Assembly (NCBI GenBank): GCA_050115015.1
Contig: JASFRI010000229.1
Coordinates: 1 to 6,801 of the forward strand
Direction of reading: 5' to 3'
DNA from: JASFRI01 sp050115015
GTDB lineage: Bacteria > Acidobacteriota > Polarisedimenticolia > CBDVAL01
DNA length: 6,801 nucleotides
Positions 1-6,620 of the stretch are shown piece after piece; positions within the stretch are counted from its first letter, which is position 1; each line of letters opens with the position of its first letter. A program made the position numbers and the translations under genes. The notes beneath the pieces were generated by a model, which had not been told where the DNA came from, did no database searches, and saw nothing but the letters and a program-made list of their open reading frames with translations.

Positions 1-58
1 TGCCGCAGGCACAAACCACCTTCACGTTGTGGAGCTCGGGGTGGATGTCGGGTCTCAT
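1..58 (-). CDS. rpmE: Ribosomal protein bL31, N-terminal fragment
   Basis: This is the start of large-subunit ribosomal protein bL31; the remainder lies beyond the left edge of the window. Reading from the ATG at 58, the 19 visible residues are MRPDIHPELHNVKVVCACG. They match the bL31 opening, with the DIHP motif at 4-7 and the CxC of the zinc-binding (type A) form at C16 and C18. A Shine-Dalgarno stretch, AGGGAGG, lies a few bases upstream at about 64-70, which supports this start. The gene lies 152 bases after rho, a common neighbour of rpmE in deltaproteobacteria, and has its own candidate promoter in that gap. The identity rests on a short peptide, but the motif is distinctive. Confidence 0.9.
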   Translation of the reverse strand, partial: MRPDIHPELHNVKVVCACG

Positions 59-76
59 CGCTGCCTCCCTCCGGCG

Positions 77-113
77 GCGGCCCGGGGCCGCGGAAGTCCC
101 GCATCTGGACGGG
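77..113 (-). promoter_or_regulatory. Hairpin-rich leader in front of rpmE
   Basis: Between the candidate rpmE promoter and the rpmE start, the transcript could form two hairpins. The strong one has a perfect 6-bp all-GC stem, GCGGCC with GGCCGC, at 86-91 and 77-82, with a 3-base loop. The weaker one pairs CCCG at 110-113 with CGGG at 98-101 around an 8-base loop. The strong hairpin ends only a few bases before the Shine-Dalgarno site. Autoregulatory leaders are known for bL31 in several phyla, so this could be one, but I cannot match it to a known family. Confidence 0.35.
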
Positions 114-121
114 CTTGCCGG

Positions 122-135
122 GAATCAAACGATTC
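122..135. promoter_or_regulatory. Inverted repeat GAATC-N4-GATTC, operator-like
   Basis: A perfect 5-bp inverted repeat with a 4-base AAAC spacer (plus strand). It covers most of the candidate -10 box of the rpmE promoter (132-137) and reaches the expected transcription start. It is the only A/T-rich patch in an otherwise nearly all-GC gap. The position suits a repressor site, but the half-sites are short and I recognise no regulator for them. It does not resemble a Zur box. Confidence 0.3.
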
Positions 136-140
136 TAGCA
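132..140 (-). promoter_or_regulatory. Extended -10 promoter candidate for rpmE
   Basis: Reading on the minus strand, TGC at 140-138 is followed directly by TAGAAT at 137-132. This is an extended -10 with five of six matches to TATAAT. Transcription would start near 125, giving a leader of about 66 bases before the rpmE ATG. No good -35 box lies 16-18 bases upstream, because that region is a run of G tracts, so the extended TGN element would have to compensate. rpmE may also be read through from rho. Confidence 0.45.
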
Positions 141-143
141 CAG

Positions 144-178
144 CCCCCCCGGCCCCGCCACATCCCCCCGGGCCCCCC
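144..178 (-). other. Four-tract G-quadruplex motif between rho and rpmE
   Basis: The minus strand, which is the sense of the transcript, carries four G tracts of 6, 6, 4 and 7 bases at 178-173, 169-164, 156-153 and 150-144. The loops are 3, 7 and 2 bases. This meets the usual G3+N1-7 rule comfortably. It starts about 33 bases after the rho stop and ends just upstream of the rpmE -10 box, so the rpmE -35 position would fall inside it. The complementary strand is correspondingly C-rich. Confidence 0.6.
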
Positions 179-219
179 GGAGCCTACGCCGCACTGCCGC
201 GACGGGGAGCCTATGCCGC
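179..219 (-). repeat. 14-base direct repeat spanning the rho stop
   Basis: GCGGCATAGGCTCC at 219-206 (minus strand) recurs as GCGGCGTAGGCTCC at 192-179, with 13 of 14 bases identical and an offset of exactly 27 bases. The first copy holds the last codons and TAG stop of rho. Because the offset is nine codons, the second copy places another TAG in the same frame. The similarity does not extend past the 14 bases, so this may be the remnant of a small duplication. Confidence 0.6.
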
Positions 220-1467
220 CGCCGACATCGAGTTCAGGAAGTCCTCGTTGCTCTTGGACTTCGACATCTTGTCCACGAGCAGCTCCATCGCCTCCACCGG
301 GGAGAGCTGGTTGAGGACCTTCCGGAGGACCCAGATCCGGTCCATCTGGGTCTCCGGGAGCAGCAGCTCCTCCTTCCGGGTCCCGGACCGCGCGATGTCG
401 ATGGACGGGTAGACCCGCCGGTCCGACAGCTTCCGGTCCAGGTTGATCTCCATGTTCCCGGTGCCCTTGAACTCCTCGAAGATCACGTCGTCCATCCGGC
501 TTCCCGTGTCGATCAGGGCCGTGGCCATGATCGTCAGGCTCCCCCCCTCCTCCACGTTCCGGGCCGCCCCGAAGAAGCGCTTGGGCTTCTGCAGCGCGTT
601 GGCGTCCACGCCGCCGGAGAGCACCTTGCCGCTGGGGGGGACCACGGTGTTGTAGGCCCGGGCCAGCCGGGTGACGCTGTCGAGGAGGATCACCACGTCC
701 TTGCGATGCTCCACGAGGCGCTTCGCCTTCTCGATCACCATCTCCGCCACCTGCACGTGGCGGGTGGCCGGCTCGTCGAAGGTCGAGGAGACCACCTCGC
801 CGTCCACCGAGCGCTCCATGTCGGTGACCTCCTCCGGCCGCTCGTCGATCAGCAGCACGATCAGCACGGCCTCGGGGTGGTTCGTGCTGACGGAGTTGGC
901 GATGTTCTGCAGGAGCATCGTCTTGCCCGTCCGGGGGGGCGCGACGATCAGGCCGCGCTGCCCCTTCCCCAGGGGGGTGAGGATGTCGAGGATGCGGGCC
1001 GAGATGTTCTCCGGGTCCGTCTCCAGTCCGATCCGCTCGTTGGGGTAGAGGGGTGTGAGGTTGTCGAAGAACACCTTGTTGCGGGAGATCTCCGGCTGCT
1101 CGAAGTTGACCGCCTCGACCTTGATCAGCGCGAAGTAGCGCTCCCCCTCCTTGGGCGGCCGGATCTGGCCCGATACGGTGTCCCCGGTGCGCAGGTCGAA
1201 CTTCCGGATCTGGGAGGGCGACACGTAGATGTCGTCGGGGCCGGGCAGGTAGTTGTACTCCGGGGCCCGCAGGAACCCGAAGCCGTCGGGCAGGCACTCC
1301 AGCACGCCCTCCGAGAAGATCAGGCCGCTCTTCTCGGTCTGCGCCCGCAGGATCTCGAAGATCAGCTCCTGCTTGCGCAGGCCCTTCGCCCCCGGCACCT
1401 CCAGCTCCTTGCCGATGACGGCGAGATCCGCGACGTTCTTCTCCTTCAGCTCACGGATGTCCATCAT
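211..1467 (-). CDS. rho: Transcription termination factor Rho
   Basis: Rho is a hexameric RNA-dependent ATPase and helicase that loads on C-rich nascent RNA and dislodges RNA polymerase. The 418-residue product is close to E. coli Rho (419). An N-terminal helical domain is followed by the RNA-binding cold-shock fold with DGFGFLR at 61-67. Then come Walker A APPRTGKT at 176-183, the catalytic glutamate E209 in LIDERPEE, Walker B around LLDS (D263), the Q loop near 280-290, the R loop TGSRMDD at 321-327, and the arginine finger R364 in SGTRKEE. Residues matching the bicyclomycin contacts of E. coli (D208, R210, S264, G335) are present. I chose the ATG at 1467: Rho similarity begins there, and AAAGGAG sits at 1479-1485, 11 bases upstream. 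A second ATG follows at once at 1464. The frame stays open upstream to 1623, but that part is engB tail sequence read in another frame. The ATG overlaps the engB stop as ATGA, implying translational coupling. Confidence 0.97.
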   Translation of the reverse strand: MMDIRELKEKNVADLAVIGKELEVPGAKGLRKQELIFEILRAQTEKSGLIFSEGVLECLPDGFGFLRAPEYNYLPGPDDIYVSPSQIRKFDLRTGDTVSGQIRPPKEGERYFALIKVEAVNFEQPEISRNKVFFDNLTPLYPNERIGLETDPENISARILDILTPLGKGQRGLIVAPPRTGKTMLLQNIANSVSTNHPEAVLIVLLIDERPEEVTDMERSVDGEVVSSTFDEPATRHVQVAEMVIEKAKRLVEHRKDVVILLDSVTRLARAYNTVVPPSGKVLSGGVDANALQKPKRFFGAARNVEEGGSLTIMATALIDTGSRMDDVIFEEFKGTGNMEINLDRKLSDRRVYPSIDIARSGTRKEELLLPETQMDRIWVLRKVLNQLSPVEAMELLVDKMSKSKSNEDFLNSMSAAA

Positions 1468-2177
1468 GGTGTGGTGTTCTCCTTTGCGCTCCGGCGGGAT
1501 CGCCCGGGATCCGTCGCACGGTCCCCTGGCGGGGAGGCGCGATCCTCTCCGGAGGAGAGCTCCCCGGTGCGGGAGCGGGTGGGGTGGTTCGACTCCCCGA
1601 CGAGCGGGTCCATCACCTGCCACATGCTGGCGATCCCGGCGCGGGTCCGGGCGGACGTGAGGATCGCCTGGTCCTCACCGGACAGCTCCAGGTCCCGGAT
1701 GCTGGTGCGCAGGGCGCGGCCGCGATGGTTGCCGGAGAGCCGGTCGCTCTTCGTGAGCGCCACGCGAAACGGCAGCTCCAGCTCCCGCAGCCACGTCACC
1801 AGGCGGCGATCCAGCTCCGTGGGGGGATGCCTCGCGTCCACGAGGACCCAGACCAGCCGCAGGACGTCCCGTCCCTCGAGATAGCCGCGCACCATCGGCT
1901 CGAAGCCCGCACGGATCGCGGCGGGGACCTTCGCGTAGCCGTAGCCCGGCAGGTCGGCGAACAGCACCCGCTCGTTCAGCAGGAAGAAGTTGATCCGCTG
2001 GGTGCAGCCCGGCGTGGAGCTGGTCCGGGCGAGCTTCTGCCGGTTGACCAGACGGTTCAGCAGGCTCGACTTGCCGACGTTGGAGCGCCCGGCGAAGGCA
2101 ATCTCCGGCAGTCCGGCGCGAGGGTACTCGTGCAGGGCACCGGCGCTGATCAGGAGTCGGGCGTCGTGAACACGCAT
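1464..2177 (-). CDS. engB: EngB (YsxC/YihA) ribosome-assembly GTPase
   Basis: EngB is a small TRAFAC-class GTPase needed for assembly of the large ribosomal subunit. Visible GTPase motifs are G1 GRSNVGKS at 30-37, the G2 threonine T59 in PGCTQ, G3 DLPGYG at 75-80, G4 TKSD at 142-145, and G5 around SAR at 175-177. The opening, with ISAG then LPEIAFAGRSNVGKSS, follows B. subtilis YsxC closely. The ATG at 2177 has GGGAGG at 2188-2193, 10 bases upstream. The product has 237 residues, while family members are usually about 195-210. The excess is a C-terminal tail from about residue 194, rich in Ser, Arg, Pro and Thr and probably disordered. The tail ends in the ATGA overlap with rho. Adjacency to lon is shared with the B. 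subtilis lonA-ysxC pair; the junction with rho is the less familiar part. Confidence 0.95.
   Translation of the reverse strand: MRVHDARLLISAGALHEYPRAGLPEIAFAGRSNVGKSSLLNRLVNRQKLARTSSTPGCTQRINFFLLNERVLFADLPGYGYAKVPAAIRAGFEPMVRGYLEGRDVLRLVWVLVDARHPPTELDRRLVTWLRELELPFRVALTKSDRLSGNHRGRALRTSIRDLELSGEDQAILTSARTRAGIASMWQVMDPLVGESNHPTRSRTGELSSGEDRASPPGDRATDPGRSRRSAKENTTP
1479..1587 (-). promoter_or_regulatory. Candidate rho leader inside the engB tail
   Basis: The RNA just before the rho start has a C-rich, G-poor stretch at 1587-1566 (CCACCCC followed by ACCCGCTCCCGCACC), the kind of sequence Rho binds. Three simple hairpins follow: a 6-bp CTCTCC/GGAGAG stem with 3-base loop at 1545-1559, a 5-bp TCCCC/GGGGA stem with 4-base loop at 1522-1535, and a 5-bp GGATC/GATCC stem with 6-base loop at 1497-1512. 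The rho Shine-Dalgarno AAAGGAG lies at 1479-1485. There is no T tract, so intrinsic termination is unlikely. E. coli rho is autoregulated by premature termination in its leader; a similar role here is inference. Confidence 0.35.
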
Positions 2178-2179
2178 GG

Positions 2180-2194
2180 CGGGACGACCTCCCG
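2180..2194 (-). promoter_or_regulatory. Hairpin over the engB ribosome-binding site
   Basis: On the minus strand CGGGA at 2194-2190 can pair perfectly with TCCCG at 2184-2180 around the 5-base loop GGTCG. The engB Shine-Dalgarno GGGAGG (2193-2188) lies in the stem and loop, three bases before the start codon region. A competing 5-bp pairing, CCGGA at 2208-2204 with TCCGG at 2196-2192, shares bases 2192-2194 and would exclude it. The stems are short, so any effect on translation is conjecture. Confidence 0.3.
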
Positions 2195-2232
2195 GATGCC
2201 GCGTCCGGCAACCGGTGAGTCCACTTGCTGGC

Positions 2233-2247
2233 CGCGTCGGGGACGCG
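2233..2247. repeat. Inverted repeat in the lon-engB gap
   Basis: A perfect 6-bp inverted repeat, CGCGTC and GACGCG around a 3-base loop, lies midway in the 120-base gap between lon and engB. It is the last in a row of three GC-rich hairpins after lon. No T tract follows on the minus strand. Confidence 0.5.
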
Positions 2248-2250
2248 ACC

Positions 2251-2296
2251 GGGTCGGCCTTCGGACCGGCCCCCGGGCCGGCCCCGGTGCCGGCCC
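2251..2296 (-). terminator. Tandem GC hairpins directly after the lon stop
   Basis: One base after the lon TGA, GGGCCGGC at 2296-2289 pairs perfectly with GCCGGCCC at 2282-2275 (8 bp, all GC, 6-base loop). Two bases later GGGCCGGTC at 2272-2264 pairs with GGCCGACCC at 2259-2251 around a CGAA loop, with one mismatch and one G-T wobble. The two share the motif GGGCCGG and could pair in alternative ways. There is no T run afterwards, so a classical intrinsic terminator is not shown. They may protect the lon 3' end, attenuate read-through into engB, or pause polymerase for Rho. Confidence 0.4.
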
Positions 2297-2297
2297 A

Positions 2298-4712
2298 TCA
2301 GTGCATCAAGGAGTCCTTGGAGATGTCCTTGTCCTTGTCCGGCTTGTTCACCCCTCCGAGAGCGGGGATGGAGCTCTCCAGCGCGATCCGGAGGACCTCG
2401 TCGAGGGTCTCTACCAGCTTGAACTCGAGGTCCTTCTGGACGTCGGGCGGGATGTCGGCAAGGTCCTTCTCGTTCTGGCGCGGCAGGATGATCTGGCGGA
2501 CCCCGATCCGGTGCGCCGCCAGGACCTTCTCCTTGACCCCCCCGATCGGCAGGACCTTCCCCCGGAGGGTGATCTCCCCGGTCATCGCCACGTCCTTGCG
2601 CACCGGGATGCCGTTGAGGGCGGAGACCATCGCGGTGGCGATGGTGATCCCCGCCGACGGACCGTCCTTGGGGATGGCCCCCTCCGGCACGTGCACGTGG
2701 ATGTCGTTCTTGCGGTAGAAGTTCTCGGGGATGCCCAGGGTATCCGTCCGGCTCCGGATGTACGACAGCGCCGCCTGGGCCGATTCCTGCATCACCTCGC
2801 CGAGCTGCCCGGTCATGGTCAGCTTGCCGCGGCCGGCGGCGAGACTGACCTCGGTGGAGAGGATCTCGCCGCCCACCTCGGTCCAGGCCAGCCCCGTGGC
2901 CACCCCCACCTCGTTCTCCCGGTCGGACTGCTTGGGATGGTAGCGGGCCACCCCCAGGATGTCGGTAAGGTTCTTGGGCGCGATGTGGAACTCCTTCTCC
3001 TGGGGGTTCTGGACGACCTTTCGCGCGATCTTCCGGCACACCGAGGCGATCTCGCGCTCCAGGTTGCGCACCCCCGACTCCCGGGTGTACTTCTCGATGA
3101 TGTCCCGGATCACGTCGTCGTCGAAGAGGATCTTGGCCTTCCGGTCCAGCCCGTGCGCCTTGAGCTGCTTGGGGATCAGGAACCTCGTCGCGATGTTGAT
3201 CTTCTCGTCCAGGGTGTAGCCGGCCAGGCGGAGGATCTCCAGCCGGTCCCGGAACGCCGGCGGGATGGTGTGGAGAACGTTCGCCGTGGCGATGAACATC
3301 ACGTGGGACAGGTCGTACTCCGTGTCCAGGTAGTGATCCACGAACGTGTGGTTCTGCTCCGGGTCCAGGACCTCCAGCAGCGCCGACGAGGGGTCGCCGC
3401 GGAAGTCCATGCTCATCTTGTCGACCTCATCGAGCAGGAAGACCGGGTTCACCGTCCCCGCCTTGCGCATCTGCTGGATGATCTGGCCCGGGAAGGCGCC
3501 GATGTAGGTCCGGCGGTGGCCGCGGATCTCCGCCTCGTCCCGCACGCCACCGAGGGAGAGGCGCACGAACTTGCGCCCGGTGGCCCGGGCGATGGAGCGC
3601 GCCAGGGAGGTCTTCCCGACCCCCGGCGGCCCCACGAAGCACAGGATCTGCCCCCTCGTCTTGGTCACCAGGCGCCGCACCGCCAGGAACTCGAGGATGC
3701 GCTCCTTGATCTTGTCCAGGCCATAGTGGTCCTCGTTCAGGATGTTCTCGGCGCGGTCCAGGTCCCGGGACTCCCGGGAACGCTTGTTCCAGGGCACCGA
3801 CAGCAACCACTCGAGGTAGTTCCTGGAGACCGTCGCCTCCGCGGAGACCGGCGGCATGACCTCCAGCCGCTTGAGCTCCTGCTCCGCCTTCTCGTTGGCC
3901 TCCGCGGGCAGCTTGGCCTCCTCGATCTTCTGGCGGAACTCCTCGACCTCGTTGATCTTGTCGTCCTTGCGGCCGAGCTCCTGCTGGATCGCCTTCATCT
4001 TCTCGGAGAGGTAATACTCCTTCTGCGCCTTCTCCATCTGCTTCTTCACCCGGCCGTGGATGCGGCGGTCCACCCGGAGCTTCTCCAGCTCCTTCTCCAG
4101 CTGGGTCACGATGGTGGTGAGGCGATCCGTCGGGCTGAAGGTCTCCAGCAGGTTCTGCTTCTCCTCCACCGAGACCTGGAGGTGCGCGCTGATGGTGTCG
4201 GTGAGCCGCCCGGGCTCCGAGACCCGGATGGTGGAGATCATCGTGTCATACGAGAGCACCGGGCTCAGCTTGACGTACTTCTCGAAGAGGGAGACCGCCT
4301 TCTGCATCTCGGCCTCCAGCTCCGGCGTCAGGTCCACCTTGCGCTCGATGAGCTTCAGCAGGGCGACCAGAGAGCCGTTCTCCTCCTGCAGCTCGATGAT
4401 GCGCCCCCGGGCCACCCCCTCGACCAGCAGCTTGATGTTGCCGTTGGGAAGCTTCAGGTTCTGGACGATGTTCGCGACGGTCCCCACGACGTTGATGTCC
4501 TCGGCCTGGGGATTGTCGACCTTCGCGTCGCGCTGGGTGGCCAGGAAGATCTTCTTGTTCTGGAGCAGGGCCTGCTCCACCGCCTGCAGCGACGACCGCC
4601 GCCCCACGACGAAGGGCACCATGGTGTAGGGGAACACCACGATGTCCCGGAGGGGCAGGAGCGGCAGGGACTCCAGGTTATCGTGCTTGTTCAGGAACGA
4701 CGATCCAATCAT
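2298..4712 (-). CDS. lon: ATP-dependent protease Lon (LonA type)
   Basis: Lon unfolds and degrades damaged and short-lived regulatory proteins in the cytoplasm as a hexamer with ATPase and Ser-Lys protease in one chain. The product has 804 residues (E. coli 784). An N-terminal substrate-binding domain occupies roughly 12-205, then a charged helical, probably coiled-coil stretch to about 285. The AAA+ module follows: Walker A GPPGVGKT at 361-368, Walker B VFLLDEVDK at 424-432, the sensor-1 asparagine in TAN at 476-478, and GVRNLER near 547-553. The protease domain from about 600 has the catalytic serine S686 in PKDGPSAG and lysine K729 in GGVKEK, 43 residues apart as in E. coli. The tail after about 785 is short and rich in Lys and Asp. 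The ATG at 4712 begins the conserved sequence, and no earlier in-frame start exists in the gap. Its Shine-Dalgarno is weak (GGA near 4724-4726). It lies 26 bases after clpX, likely co-transcribed. Confidence 0.98.
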   Translation of the reverse strand: MIGSSFLNKHDNLESLPLLPLRDIVVFPYTMVPFVVGRRSSLQAVEQALLQNKKIFLATQRDAKVDNPQAEDINVVGTVANIVQNLKLPNGNIKLLVEGVARGRIIELQEENGSLVALLKLIERKVDLTPELEAEMQKAVSLFEKYVKLSPVLSYDTMISTIRVSEPGRLTDTISAHLQVSVEEKQNLLETFSPTDRLTTIVTQLEKELEKLRVDRRIHGRVKKQMEKAQKEYYLSEKMKAIQQELGRKDDKINEVEEFRQKIEEAKLPAEANEKAEQELKRLEVMPPVSAEATVSRNYLEWLLSVPWNKRSRESRDLDRAENILNEDHYGLDKIKERILEFLAVRRLVTKTRGQILCFVGPPGVGKTSLARSIARATGRKFVRLSLGGVRDEAEIRGHRRTYIGAFPGQIIQQMRKAGTVNPVFLLDEVDKMSMDFRGDPSSALLEVLDPEQNHTFVDHYLDTEYDLSHVMFIATANVLHTIPPAFRDRLEILRLAGYTLDEKINIATRFLIPKQLKAHGLDRKAKILFDDDVIRDIIEKYTRESGVRNLEREIASVCRKIARKVVQNPQEKEFHIAPKNLTDILGVARYHPKQSDRENEVGVATGLAWTEVGGEILSTEVSLAAGRGKLTMTGQLGEVMQESAQAALSYIRSRTDTLGIPENFYRKNDIHVHVPEGAIPKDGPSAGITIATAMVSALNGIPVRKDVAMTGEITLRGKVLPIGGVKEKVLAAHRIGVRQIILPRQNEKDLADIPPDVQKDLEFKLVETLDEVLRIALESSIPALGGVNKPDKDKDISKDSLMH

Positions 4713-4738
4713 GTGTGAGGGTTTCCGAAGGCGAGAGA

Positions 4739-5992
<1,254 letters not shown>

Positions 5993-6007
5993 CGTGTCCC
6001 CTGCCGC

Positions 6008-6592
6008 CTACTCGTGCCGCGAGATCACCTCGTCGATGATCCCGTACTCCTTGGCGTGAGCCGCGGTCATGATGAAGTCCCGGTCCGTGTCCTGGCGGAT
6101 CCTGTCGATCGACTGCCCGGTGTGGTGGACCAGGATCTCGTTCAGCCTCTCGCGGAGGCGTAGGATCTCCTTGGTCTGGATGTCGATATCGGATGCCTGG
6201 CCCTGAACGCCGCCCAGGGGCTGGTGAATCAGGACCCGGGCGTTCGGCAGGGCGTAGCGCTTGCCCTTCGACCCCGCGCACAGCAGGACCGCCGCCATGC
6301 TGGCTCCCTGGCCGACGCAGTAGGTCGAGATGTCCGGCCGGACGAACTGCATGGTGTCGTAGATCGCGAGCCCGGCGGTCACCGACCCCCCGGGGCTGTT
6401 GATGTAGATCGAGATGTCCTTCTCGGGGTCCTCGGCCTCGAGGAACAGCAGCTGCGCGATCACCAGGTTCGCGATGTTGTCGTCGACCGCGTCCCCGATG
6501 AAGATGATGTTGTCCTTGAGCAGCCGGGAGTAGATGTCATAGGCCCTCTCCCCCCGGTTCGTCTGCTCCACGACCATCGGAATCAGCGTCAT
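6008..6592 (-). CDS. clpP: ClpP, proteolytic subunit of Clp protease
   Basis: ClpP is the serine peptidase that forms the double-ring chamber in which substrates delivered by ClpX (or ClpA/ClpC) are cut. The 194-residue product has the catalytic triad S98 in GASMAA, H123 in LIHQP, and D172 in the DTDRDF segment. The glycine-rich SPGGS at 66-70 lines the oxyanion region. The N terminus (MTLIPMVVEQTNRGER) corresponds to the mature end of E. coli ClpP, so little or no propeptide is present. The ATG at 6592 has AGGAG at 6601-6605, 8 bases upstream, the best ribosome-binding site in the window. It lies between tig and clpX, the usual arrangement. A promoter-like element sits just upstream in the tig 3' end. 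Confidence 0.98.
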   Translation of the reverse strand: MTLIPMVVEQTNRGERAYDIYSRLLKDNIIFIGDAVDDNIANLVIAQLLFLEAEDPEKDISIYINSPGGSVTAGLAIYDTMQFVRPDISTYCVGQGASMAAVLLCAGSKGKRYALPNARVLIHQPLGGVQGQASDIDIQTKEILRLRERLNEILVHHTGQSIDRIRQDTDRDFIMTAAHAKEYGIIDEVISRHE

Positions 6593-6620
6593 CAGTGGAT
6601 CTCCTGGGAGGGCCTGCGAC

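Noticed and set aside
27..412. Small plus-strand open frames near the left edge
   Set aside because: They run antisense to the rpmE start, the gap and the rho 3' end, with no ribosome-binding site and low-complexity products.
1468..1623. A longer Rho starting at 1623 (470 residues)
   Set aside because: The extra 52 residues are an alternate reading of the engB tail and resemble no Rho N terminus. The ATG at 1467 has a Shine-Dalgarno site and gives the family length.
2251..2296. A classical intrinsic terminator after lon
   Set aside because: The stems are strong, but no run of T follows on the minus strand, so the terminator role is left tentative.
1584..4718. A 1044-codon open frame on the plus strand, with other long ones at 706-1884 and 4715-6163
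   Set aside because: They lie opposite lon, engB, rho and clpX, whose products have complete motifs. The predicted proteins are low-complexity, rich in Leu, Asp, Val, Arg and Gly, as expected from the reverse strand of GC-rich genes.
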